From positions 446,459-510,458 of the forward strand of contig NZ_LMKW01000001.1 of NCBI RefSeq assembly GCF_001421745.1: a stretch of DNA of 64,000 nt, read 5' to 3'. Numbering within the stretch: the stretch's first letter is position 1; each line of letters opens with the position of its first letter. A model generated the notes under the pieces. It was not told the DNA's origin. It saw only the letters and a program-made list of their open reading frames with translations, and ran no database searches. The translations under genes were made by a program, and so were the position numbers. Origin of the DNA: Sphingomonas sp. Leaf230. Lineage in GTDB: Bacteria > Pseudomonadota > Alphaproteobacteria > Sphingomonadales > Sphingomonadaceae. Of this stretch, positions 56,701 through 64,000 are shown piece by piece.

Positions 56701-58908
56701 TCAGCGCAGGCGTTCGATTGCCTGCGCCAGTGCGACGTAAAGTTTGCCCATGTCGGACGACAGCAACGTCACGCCGAGCGGTGAGCCGTCGCGTTGCGTC
56801 AGGATCGTGCGGAGCATCGCTTCAAAGTCGTGGATGTAGCGGTTGACCATTTCGCGGAAGGTCTCGTCCTCGTCGTAGAGGCCAGCGATCTCGCGGACTT
56901 CGCTGGCGTCGAGGATGCGGACCGCGCGGCGCGTGAAGACGCCGCGGTCGCCCTTGAGATATGCGCCCCAGGCGCTGTCGGAGATTTCCGGCGCGATCGC
57001 CTTGGTGATGTCGATCGACGCCGAGTTGAGCGACTCGATCAGCAGCGAGACGCGGCGTGCGAAGGTGCCCTGGTCGGCGTCTTCGCGCTCGGTGCGCGCT
57101 TCCTGGAGCCGAGTTTCGACGATCGCGGTCTGGTCGACGATCACCTGGACTTCGCGCGCGAGGCGTTCGGTCGCGCCGGTAGCGGCGTCGACCGCCGCGC
57201 CGGTGGCGTCGGTGAGCGCCTTGACCTGGCGTTCCACGGTGTCGTTGGTCGCGCGGCGCATCGCGTCGGCGCTGGCGGCTTCGAGTGCGGCTGCGGCTTC
57301 GGGTATGACCTTCGACAGCGTCTCGCGCGCCTTGTCAGCGGCGACGGCAGCGGTCTCGCGGACGCGGTGGAGCGCCTCGATCAACTGCGGCGCGGCGTCT
57401 TCGGCGAAATGCTGCGTCCGGCCGATCGCCTCGTCGACCATGTGACCGAGCGCATCGGCCTTCGCGCGGCCGGTGTTGAGTGTGTTGAGCAGGTCGGTCG
57501 ACAGCGTGTCGAGCACATGGCGCTGTTCGCCGATGACCCCGGCGATCGCCTCGATCGCGTCGTGCGTGCTCTCCGCCGCAGTGACGAGCGCGAGCAGTTC
57601 GGGACGCGCCGAAACGACGATGCTCTTGCTGGCGAGCACCTGCGTATCGAGGCGGCCGAGTGCGGCTGGCATCGTCTCGTCGATCTCGCGCGCGGCCGAG
57701 TCGAGGGCGACGAGCAGTGTTTCGGTCGTCGCGATAGTCCGGTGCGCCATGTCGTCGCCAGCCCGAAGCGCTTCGGTCATGGCATCCGCGGAGCCGCCTA
57801 GCGCGCTGATCGATACCGCAAGGTCCTGCGTGCGCTCGGTGCCGTGGCGGTGGAGCAATTCGATCCGTGCCTCGACTTCGCCGAGCCCGGTGTGGAGATC
57901 GTCGACGATCCGGTCGCCCGCGCTGCGTTGCAGGTCGAGGCGGATCGCGACGCGTTCGATCGCGTCCTCGACGCTGGCGATCCGCTTGGCGAGCGCTTCG
58001 GCGCTGTCGCGAGCGGCGCTGTCGAGTGCGGCCTGGTTCGCGCCGACCATCGCCAGCATCGCGTCACCCTGCGCGGCGATGCCGCGACGCGACAGGTCGA
58101 CCGCGTCTGCGGTGCGGTTGAGCAGCGCGTCGACTGCTGCGGACATGCCGTCGGTGACAGATTCGAGATGCGCGCCGGCGGTCTGGCTGGTCGCCTCCAT
58201 CCGGACAATGTGCGCGGCGAGGCGCTGTGCAGCACCGCTGGCCATCGCGTCGGCGTCGCGGCCGCGTTCGGCCAGCGCGACGATCTGCGCGTCGAGGGCA
58301 GCGGCATGTTCGCTCGCTGACAGGCCTGTGCGTTCGAGGCGCTTGGCGACGTCGTCGATATCCGCCTGCGCGCGGGGGAGGGTGGCGATCAGGACGCCGA
58401 GGCTCGTCTGCGCGCCGGCGGTCGAGGTGGCGAGGTTGCGCGCATGGGCTGCAGCCTGATCGATTTCGGAGACCATGCCGCGACCGATCGCTGCGAGTTG
58501 CTCGGTCGCGCCGCCGCCCATCGCCATCAACGCGTTCAATTGTTCGGCGAGTTGCTGGCGGTTGGCATCGATCGTGTTCGACAGTGCGGCGACGGTGCGT
58601 TCGAGGCTGGCGGCCTCGTCGCGCATCGCCTGCGCGGTGATGCTGAACCGGTGCGCCTCGCTACGGCTGGTGCGCATCGCGAGCAGCCAAACGATGCCGA
58701 TCAGCGCGGGGACGACGCAGAGCGCAGCGATGAACTGGACTAAGGCAACCGGCTCGATGGTCGCGAACGATCCGCGTGCAAGCCACAGCATCGCCGCCAG
58801 CCAGATAACCACGACGGCGACCGCGATACCCACGTAAAGGCGTCCGCGGTCGGGCGCAGGCTCTTGATAAACCTCATCGAAACTGGATTCTGTGACGGTG
58901 TCGGACAT
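56701..58908 (-). CDS. Two-TM coiled-coil protein of unknown function
   Basis: A ~735-residue protein that I do not recognise. Two membrane helices lie near the N terminus (about 24-44 and 55-77); about 550 residues of Ala-, Asp- and Glu-rich helix follow, with heptad-like spacing and few prolines, like a long coiled-coil rod. The last ~90 residues are different and look folded (YLKGDRGVFTRRAVRILDAS and LLSSDMGKLYVALAQAIERL). It could be a cell-pole or envelope scaffold, or receptor-like. Start uncertain: MSDTVTESS at 58908 is chosen because the helices follow soon after; open frame runs to 59022, and ATG 58986 has a G-rich leader. Upstream gene is divergent. Confidence 0.75.
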   Translation of the reverse strand: MSDTVTESSFDEVYQEPAPDRGRLYVGIAVAVVVIWLAAMLWLARGSFATIEPVALVQFIAALCVVPALIGIVWLLAMRTSRSEAHRFSITAQAMRDEAASLERTVAALSNTIDANRQQLAEQLNALMAMGGGATEQLAAIGRGMVSEIDQAAAHARNLATSTAGAQTSLGVLIATLPRAQADIDDVAKRLERTGLSASEHAAALDAQIVALAERGRDADAMASGAAQRLAAHIVRMEATSQTAGAHLESVTDGMSAAVDALLNRTADAVDLSRRGIAAQGDAMLAMVGANQAALDSAARDSAEALAKRIASVEDAIERVAIRLDLQRSAGDRIVDDLHTGLGEVEARIELLHRHGTERTQDLAVSISALGGSADAMTEALRAGDDMAHRTIATTETLLVALDSAAREIDETMPAALGRLDTQVLASKSIVVSARPELLALVTAAESTHDAIEAIAGVIGEQRHVLDTLSTDLLNTLNTGRAKADALGHMVDEAIGRTQHFAEDAAPQLIEALHRVRETAAVAADKARETLSKVIPEAAAALEAASADAMRRATNDTVERQVKALTDATGAAVDAATGATERLAREVQVIVDQTAIVETRLQEARTEREDADQGTFARRVSLLIESLNSASIDITKAIAPEISDSAWGAYLKGDRGVFTRRAVRILDASEVREIAGLYDEDETFREMVNRYIHDFEAMLRTILTQRDGSPLGVTLLSSDMGKLYVALAQAIERLR

Positions 58909-59265
58909 GTTTTCTATCACCGGATCCATCACGATATCCGCGCGAATGGGATGGGCATTGCCTGCCGACGCGCGAAACCCGATCATTGACGAACCCCCGT
59001 TCATGAACTGCGGAGGTATCATGAATTGCGGCGGGACAAAACGGATGATGCGATCTTCGCGCGTTCATCCGTCCGGTAAGCAGGGCGGCACGGCTTACGT
59101 TCCGGCGACCATAAGGTCAAAGACCCTTGATCGACGGAACGTGCGAGAATTCGAGTATCGATCGGCGTGCAGTTTGGGCCTGCAACGCCGAACCGAGCCT
59201 TGGCGCAGGGCGGTTCGGCCGAACGCGGGCTTTGCAGGACGGCGCGTACCGCCTAACAGCCTGCG
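58909..59265. other. Divergent upstream region with a short direct repeat
   Basis: About 350 bp between the coiled-coil gene and the divergent membrane protein gene. It holds a short direct repeat, CATGAACTGCGG and CATGAATTGCGG (59002 and 59020 region). Part of it (to 59022) may code if the upstream start of the coiled-coil gene is used. Confidence 0.4.
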
Positions 59266-60447
59266 ATGCTTGCCGGCCTATTATTTGCAATTCATGACGC
59301 CGACGATCGCCCTGATCGTCTTGCTGCGACCTTGCCCTTCAGCGGCGTGACGCTGATCGAGTATCAGGCGCGGTTGCTGATCGCCGCCGGCGTTTCGCAG
59401 ATCATCATCGTGGTCGCGCGCATGACCCCCGAGTTGCTCGGGGCGATCAACCGCATCGGGCGCCGCGGCGTGAGCGTCGATACGGTGCGATCCGCGATGG
59501 AAGCAGGCGAGAAACTTCACCCGCTGGCACCGGTATTGATGCTCGGCGACGGGCTCGTCACCACCGATGCGATCGTCAAGGCGATGGCGGTCGAAGATGG
59601 CGACTGCCTGCTCGTCGTCCCCGAGAGCGACGCGGGGCCGGGGTTCGAGCGTGTCGGCGGGCAAATGGCGTGGGCTGGCGTCGCGCGGCTGAGTTCGAGC
59701 CGGATCGCCGAAGTCGCGGGCTTGCCGCAGGATTACGATCTTCAGTCTTCGCTGTTGCGGTTCGCGGTACAATCGCGCGCGACACATGTGCTGTTGCCGA
59801 CCGATGCGGTGCGCGGTGGGCACGGGATAGAGCGTCAGGCGCGGACGCTGGAAGAACGCGGGCGCGCGGTGCTGATGACGATCGTGTCGGGGCGGCGGGG
59901 CTGGTTCGACCGCTTCGTTCTCGCACCGATCGCGCGGCTCGCGTTGCCGCTGTTGGTCGATCGTGGTGCGGCGGGCACTACGGTTGGAGCCGCCGGCGCA
60001 GCGCTGGGTTTGGCCGGATTGGTGACGATCGGCTTCGGGCTGCCGTCGATCGGCCTGGTCTTGTCGCTCCTCGGATGCATAGCCCTGGCACTCGGCTCGG
60101 TGCTCAGCGGACTTCGCGACGATGCGCCGATGGCCCGGGGGCAGACCCTGGCGATCGGCTGCGTGGCTGCGGCATCGATCCTGGTCTTCGCGTTTTTCGT
60201 CAGCGGCTATGCAGGGAACAACACCGCATTGGCGATCGGTACCGCGCTCGTCGCGATCGGCGGGCTGGCCGAGCGCGCCATCCTCGAACGCGAACGGCAG
60301 ATGTGGTGGGGAAGTCCGGCAGCCTATCTGCTGATCGTCGCGCTGTTCGCGATCCTGGGGTTCCCGGTGTTCGGGCTCGGCCTGACCGCGGTGTATGCGA
60401 CCGCGACGCTCGCCGTCGTCATCGAGCGTCTTCGCCGAACGCCTTAG
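59266..60447 (+). CDS. Degenerate nucleotidyltransferase/CDP-alcohol transferase-like membrane protein
   Basis: A 393-residue protein that looks like two joined domains. Residues 1 to about 190 resemble an NTP-transferase (GT-A) fold: LIEYQARLLIAAGVSQIIIVV matches the usual 'lieyql..l..aGi..i.iV' stretch, but the Gly-rich nucleotide loop is replaced by IHDADDRPDRL. Residues about 210-390 hold five or six helices with LALPLLVDRGAAGTTVGAAG, like the entry of CDP-alcohol phosphatidyltransferases, but their DG-x2-AR-x8-G-x3-D motif is absent (GSVLSGLRDDAP instead). The layout matches bifunctional inositol-phosphate cytidylyltransferase/phosphatidyltransferases. Function unknown; both active sites seem lost. 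Homology here is recall-based, not aligned. Confidence 0.7.
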   Translation: MLAGLLFAIHDADDRPDRLAATLPFSGVTLIEYQARLLIAAGVSQIIIVVARMTPELLGAINRIGRRGVSVDTVRSAMEAGEKLHPLAPVLMLGDGLVTTDAIVKAMAVEDGDCLLVVPESDAGPGFERVGGQMAWAGVARLSSSRIAEVAGLPQDYDLQSSLLRFAVQSRATHVLLPTDAVRGGHGIERQARTLEERGRAVLMTIVSGRRGWFDRFVLAPIARLALPLLVDRGAAGTTVGAAGAALGLAGLVTIGFGLPSIGLVLSLLGCIALALGSVLSGLRDDAPMARGQTLAIGCVAAASILVFAFFVSGYAGNNTALAIGTALVAIGGLAERAILERERQMWWGSPAAYLLIVALFAILGFPVFGLGLTAVYATATLAVVIERLRRTP

Positions 60448-60482
60448 GCGGACCTTAACGTCCGGAGGCTAAGCACGGGATC

Positions 60483-61580
60483 ATGTCGGTCGGTCCAGAC
60501 CCAGTGCGTGACGTCGTGTCGCCCTATGATCCCGTTGCGCGAGCGGAGGATGCACGCCTGCGCGCCGACGCCCGGCTGACCGGAACGATCGCGGATTTCT
60601 TTCTCGATGCCGATGCACGGCTCGACGACCGGACGCGGCTCATGCTCGCGCAGGTGCTCGGCGCGATCGTCGGGGCGATCGAGTGGGACATCCGCCGACA
60701 TGCCGCACGACTGCTCGCGGGTGGCGGCGCGACGCAGGCCGGCGAGGCGATGTTGAAGGCCGGGGCGGGGGGCGTTCTGGATCGGCTCACGCGGGCGGGA
60801 TTGCTCCGCGATGAAGAATTGATGGACGAACTGATCGCGCGCGTACGGCATGACCTGATCGCCGCCTCGTTGCCGGTGGAGGTCGCCGAACCCGACGAAG
60901 CGAGCTTGCTCGTGAGGCTGGCGGGGGTGCCGGACAGCGTGGTCGCGTCGGCGGCGTCTGCATTGCTGGCAGCGGAAAGCCGGCGGCGGGTGGCGAACGA
61001 GCAGGGATCGGTCGGGGGCAGTGAGTTACCCGCCGAACTGCATCACCGGCTGGTCTGGTGGGTGGCGGCGGCCGTGCGCGATGGCTTGAAGTCCGTTACG
61101 CGGGAGAACGACCGGGCGATCACCGATGCGGCGCAGCGTAGTCTTGCCGCGCACGACGAGGGTGAGCGGCCAGACGCGGTGGCGACGCGGCTCGCCGGTG
61201 CGCTCGATGCGCGACCGAACGAATTGCCCGCGGTGCTGGTCGAATCGATCGGCGACCGACGGTTGTCGTTGTTCGTCGCGGTGCTGGCGCATGCGATCGG
61301 CATCGCGTTCGATCAGGCGCGGGCCATCACGCTCGATCCGGAGGGCGATCGGTTGTGGCTCGCGTTGCGTGCGATCGATCTCGATCGGCCGACGATCGCA
61401 CGGATCGGGCTGGCACTGTCGGAGGCGGATCCGCGGCGCGATATCGAGGCGTTTGCGGATGCGCTCGACGCGATCGTGTCGGTCGGGGTCGAGGATGCGC
61501 GTGCGTCGCTCGCGCCACTGGCGTTGAACCGAGATTTTCGGATGGCGTTGCGCGCGCTGGCGCGTACGGATCGGCGATGA
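60483..61580 (+). CDS. DUF2336 protein
   Basis: A 365-residue, mostly helical protein. It has the HEAT-like repeat character of DUF2336 proteins, common in alphaproteobacteria: LDDRTRLMLAQVLGAIVGAI, DRLTRAGLLRDEELMDELIARVRHDL, RLAGVPDSVVASAASALL and VESIGDRRLSLFVAVLAHAIG. Function is not known. Its stop overlaps the histidine kinase ATG (ATGA, 61577-61580), a strong sign that both are made together, and that it may be a partner or regulator of the kinase. Confidence 0.8.
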   Translation: MSVGPDPVRDVVSPYDPVARAEDARLRADARLTGTIADFFLDADARLDDRTRLMLAQVLGAIVGAIEWDIRRHAARLLAGGGATQAGEAMLKAGAGGVLDRLTRAGLLRDEELMDELIARVRHDLIAASLPVEVAEPDEASLLVRLAGVPDSVVASAASALLAAESRRRVANEQGSVGGSELPAELHHRLVWWVAAAVRDGLKSVTRENDRAITDAAQRSLAAHDEGERPDAVATRLAGALDARPNELPAVLVESIGDRRLSLFVAVLAHAIGIAFDQARAITLDPEGDRLWLALRAIDLDRPTIARIGLALSEADPRRDIEAFADALDAIVSVGVEDARASLAPLALNRDFRMALRALARTDRR

Positions 61581-62959
61581 GCGTGTTCGACCCTTCGATC
61601 GAAAGCCCGATTGCGCACGCGATCTTGGCGCCCGACGGTTCGCTGTCGTTTGCGGATCCGGCGCTGGTTGCGCTCAACCAGCGGGCGGGCGGGATGCGCG
61701 GTGCGCCACTCGCGGTGCCCCAACTTGCGACGATTGCCCGGCTGGCGCGTCGGCTGGGGATCGTCGTGTCGCGCGGCGTGGTCGTTGCGGACGACGAAAC
61801 GGATGTGGATCTCTGGGTGCGGGCTCAACCGGATGGGGAGAACGTACGGCTGACAGTGAGCGGCTGGCGCGAGATCGCGGCGTGGCGGCCGGCGCGACCG
61901 TCGCCGGATACGCAGGACGATTTCCACGGCAGCGATACGGATTGGCGGTGGGAGACGGATTCCGCGCTACGGCTGACGTTCGTCACGCTCGATGCAGGGC
62001 CGAAGCACGGGTTCGACGCCTTCGCGTTGCTGGGCCAGCCGCTGACGGCGATGTTCTCGCTGGATACCGGTGTGGATGGGGCTTTGCCGATCCTCGATTC
62101 TCTTGCCCGGCGACGCCCGATGACGGCGCAGCCAGCGCGGCTGCGGAGTTCCGGACGCGCGGTGACGCTTACCGCCAATGTTCGACACGATGCGGCGGGC
62201 GACTTTGCCGGGTTCGTTGGCGCTGCACGCATGGTAGTCGAAGACGCGCCGCCCCCTGCTGCCTCGACCGAGACACTGTCGCCGACCTTTACGAGCGGCC
62301 TCGACAAGGCGTTGCGGGTTCCGCTCGCGCGTATCGTCGCCAATGCCGACAGCATCAATGCGCAGGCGGATGGCCCGGTGCAGGGCGATTACGCGGATTA
62401 CGCGGCGGATATCGCCAGTGCCGGACGGCATTTGCTCGAACTGGTCGATGACCTCGTCGATCTCCAGGCGGTCGAGCGGCCCGATTTCGCGCTCGTGCCC
62501 GAGCCGATCGACCTTGCCGATGTGGCGCGACGGGCGGCCGGGCTGTTGTCGGTGCGCGCCGCGAACGCAGGCGTCACGATCACGCGCCCGGCGCTGGACG
62601 TGCGTGTTCCGGCGCTCGGCGATTTCCGTCGTGTGTTGCAGGTTCTGGTCAATCTGGTCGGCAACGCGGTGCGCTATTCGCCGCGTGGGGCGCAGGTGAT
62701 CGTCACCGTGACGAGGACGCAGACCCACGCGGTCGTCGTAGTCGCGGACAAGGGCAAGGGCGTCGCGCCCGAGGATCAGGTCCGGATTTTTGAGAAGTTT
62801 GAGCGGGTCGATCCATCGGAGGCCGGCGGCAATGGGCTCGGTCTGTACATCGCACGGCGCTTGGCGCGGGCGATGCAGGGCGATCTCACGATCGAAAGCG
62901 CACCCGGCGAAGGCGCGCGGTTCGTCTTGACCTTACCGGCGGATCCGGCGCGCCACTAA
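61577..62959 (+). CDS. Histidine-kinase-like protein with Lys in place of the phosphoacceptor His
   Basis: A 460-residue soluble protein. About 1-220 are PAS-like. The dimerisation (HisKA) domain follows: LDKALRVPLARIVANAD aligns with the usual HELRTPL box, with Lys244 where the phosphorylated His should be and Ala for Glu; the second helix is GRHLLELVDDLVDLQAVE. The ATPase domain looks complete: N box LVNLVGNAVRYSP, G1 DKGKGVAPED, F box FEKFERVD and G2 GGNGLGLYIARRL. It should bind ATP but not be autophosphorylated in the usual way, like Caulobacter DivL, which has Tyr at this place. No response regulator is adjacent. No membrane helix is seen. Confidence 0.85.
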   Translation: MSVFDPSIESPIAHAILAPDGSLSFADPALVALNQRAGGMRGAPLAVPQLATIARLARRLGIVVSRGVVVADDETDVDLWVRAQPDGENVRLTVSGWREIAAWRPARPSPDTQDDFHGSDTDWRWETDSALRLTFVTLDAGPKHGFDAFALLGQPLTAMFSLDTGVDGALPILDSLARRRPMTAQPARLRSSGRAVTLTANVRHDAAGDFAGFVGAARMVVEDAPPPAASTETLSPTFTSGLDKALRVPLARIVANADSINAQADGPVQGDYADYAADIASAGRHLLELVDDLVDLQAVERPDFALVPEPIDLADVARRAAGLLSVRAANAGVTITRPALDVRVPALGDFRRVLQVLVNLVGNAVRYSPRGAQVIVTVTRTQTHAVVVVADKGKGVAPEDQVRIFEKFERVDPSEAGGNGLGLYIARRLARAMQGDLTIESAPGEGARFVLTLPADPARH

Positions 62960-63136
62960 TATCAGCGCGAGGCCGAATGCGGCGAGGAATGCGCCGCGAT
63001 CCGCCCATGGCCGCTGATCGAGCATGAAACTCGACTGCGGCCAATGGACGTAACCGAGCCCCTGACCGATCCAGAGCAGACCCATCAGCGCGCAGAGCAC
63101 GCCGACGACCATCAGGATCGGCCGGAGCGTCTTCAT
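62933..63136 (-). CDS. Small membrane protein downstream of citrate synthase
   Basis: A 67-residue protein with two helices (about 8-26 and 45-63) and the loop YVHWPQSSFMLDQRPWADRG between them, a pattern seen in small conserved proteobacterial proteins of unknown role. Its ATG overlaps the gltA stop (TGATG), so it is translated after citrate synthase from the same message. The 3' end overlaps the kinase gene end by 27 bases on the other strand. Confidence 0.75.
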   Translation of the reverse strand: MKTLRPILMVVGVLCALMGLLWIGQGLGYVHWPQSSFMLDQRPWADRGAFLAAFGLALILVARRIRR

Positions 63137-64000
63137 CAGCGTGACGCCATCGGGACGTAGTCACGCGCGGTCGGGCCGCTGTAGAGCTGGCGCGGACGGC
63201 CGATCTTCTGGTCGGGATCGGTGATCATCTCGTTCCACTGCGCGACCCAGCCGACGGTACGGGCGAGCGCGAAGAGGACGGTGAACATCGAGGTCGGGAA
63301 GCCGATCGCCGAAAGGATCACGCCCGAGTAGAAATCGACGTTCGGGAACAGCTTCTTCTCGATGAAGTACGGATCGCTGAGCGCCAGACGCTCGAGCTCG
63401 ATCGCGACGTCGAACACGGGGTCGGTGACGCCCAGTTCGCCGAGCACTTCCTTGACGGTCGTCTGCATGACGGCCGCGCGCGGATCGTAGTTCTTGTAGA
63501 CGCGGTGGCCGAAGCCCATCAGGCGGAACGGATCGTTCTTGTCCTTGGCGCGCGCGATATACTCGGGGATGCGGTCGACGGTGCCGATCTCATGCAGCAT
63601 GTTGAGCGCGGCTTCGTTCGCGCCGCCGTGCGCGGGGCCCCACAGGCAGGCGATGCCGGCGGCGATGCACGCGAACGGGTTGGCGCCCGACGAACCGGCG
63701 AGACGGACGGTCGAGGTCGACGCGTTCTGCTCGTGATCGGCGTGGAGGATGAAGATGCGGTCCATCGCCTTTTCGACGATCGGGTTCACGACGTACTTCT
63801 CGGCGGGCACACCGAACGTCATCTTCAGGAAATTGCCGGTGTAGCTCAGCGTGTTATCCGGATAGACGAAAGGCTGGCCGACGCTGTACTTGTACGCCAT
63901 CGCGGCGATCGTCGGCATCTTGGCGATCAGGCGGTGCGACGCGATGACGCGCTGCGCCGGATCGTGGATGTCGGTCGAATCGTGATAGAACGCCGACAGC
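63136..64000 (-). CDS. gltA: Citrate synthase, 3' part
   Basis: The C-terminal 287 residues; the 5' end lies beyond the window. Catalytic segments are [36 protein letters not shown] (His) and [16 protein letters not shown] (His), and the Asp lies in [12 protein letters not shown]. Type II, hexameric bacterial form. It joins oxaloacetate and acetyl-CoA at the start of the TCA cycle. It overlaps a small membrane protein gene at its stop. Confidence 0.95.
   Translation of the reverse strand, partial: LSAFYHDSTDIHDPAQRVIASHRLIAKMPTIAAMAYKYSVGQPFVYPDNTLSYTGNFLKMTFGVPAEKYVVNPIVEKAMDRIFILHADHEQNASTSTVRLAGSSGANPFACIAAGIACLWGPAHGGANEAALNMLHEIGTVDRIPEYIARAKDKNDPFRLMGFGHRVYKNYDPRAAVMQTTVKEVLGELGVTDPVFDVAIELERLALSDPYFIEKKLFPNVDFYSGVILSAIGFPTSMFTVLFALARTVGWVAQWNEMITDPDQKIGRPRQLYSGPTARDYVPMASR

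Overview
The window is chromosomal DNA of high G+C from an alphaproteobacterium, most likely Sphingomonas or a close relative (Sphingomonadaceae). The call rests on a PhoK-type alkaline phosphatase, a 14-gene nuo operon in alphaproteobacterial order, the zapA - 6S RNA - 5-formyltetrahydrofolate cyclo-ligase arrangement, the small DUF2842, DUF1467 and DUF2336 proteins, and many short palindromic repeats of the sphingomonad type. No phage, insertion sequence, CRISPR array or rRNA gene was seen. Gene density is high and nearly every gap longer than about 80 bp holds a palindromic repeat.

Layout. 1-4.4 kb: end of a beta-helix protein, a secreted alkaline phosphatase, and a DsbD/ScsB-like disulfide reductase. 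4.6-7.9 kb: a tight three-gene operon of circularly permuted ATP-grasp, alpha-E and transglutaminase-like proteins, the last without its catalytic cysteine. 8-13 kb: bpt, threonine ammonia-lyase, a beta-hydroxyacid dehydrogenase, and an exported amidohydrolase whose signal-peptide region carries an in-frame palindromic element. 13-23 kb: a lipid-catabolism block (thioesterase, two acyl-CoA dehydrogenases, amidase, enoyl-CoA hydratase/3-hydroxyacyl-CoA dehydrogenase, serine hydrolase) divergent from an acyl-CoA synthetase. 23-28 kb: glycerol kinase, AI-2E family transporter, two identical tRNA-Asp genes, DUF2842, cyclo-ligase, 6S RNA, zapA and a small coiled-coil gene.

28-37 kb: central carbon genes gap, pgk and class I fructose-bisphosphate aldolase on one strand. 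Between them lie a MOSC gene, an antisense TlpA-like thioredoxin and an RHH/PemK toxin-antitoxin pair with a clear palindromic operator. Then thiE, an L,D-transpeptidase, an M23 peptidase, efp and an inositol-monophosphatase-family gene. 37.6-52.2 kb: nuoABCDEFGHIJKLMN, encoding respiratory complex I, with most junctions overlapping and many TTG/GTG starts, followed by birA, coaX, rnj (RNase J) and a DUF1467 gene.

55.7-64 kb: a short-chain dehydrogenase, a large two-TM coiled-coil protein, a fusion that resembles a degenerate nucleotidyltransferase joined to a degenerate CDP-alcohol phosphatidyltransferase, a DUF2336 protein translationally coupled to a histidine kinase with lysine at the phosphoacceptor position, a small membrane protein, and the 3' part of citrate synthase. 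The strongest leads are the three proteins that keep a fold but have lost key catalytic residues, the palindromic element inside a signal-peptide coding region, and the dense repeat families. Everything was read by eye; no database search was run.
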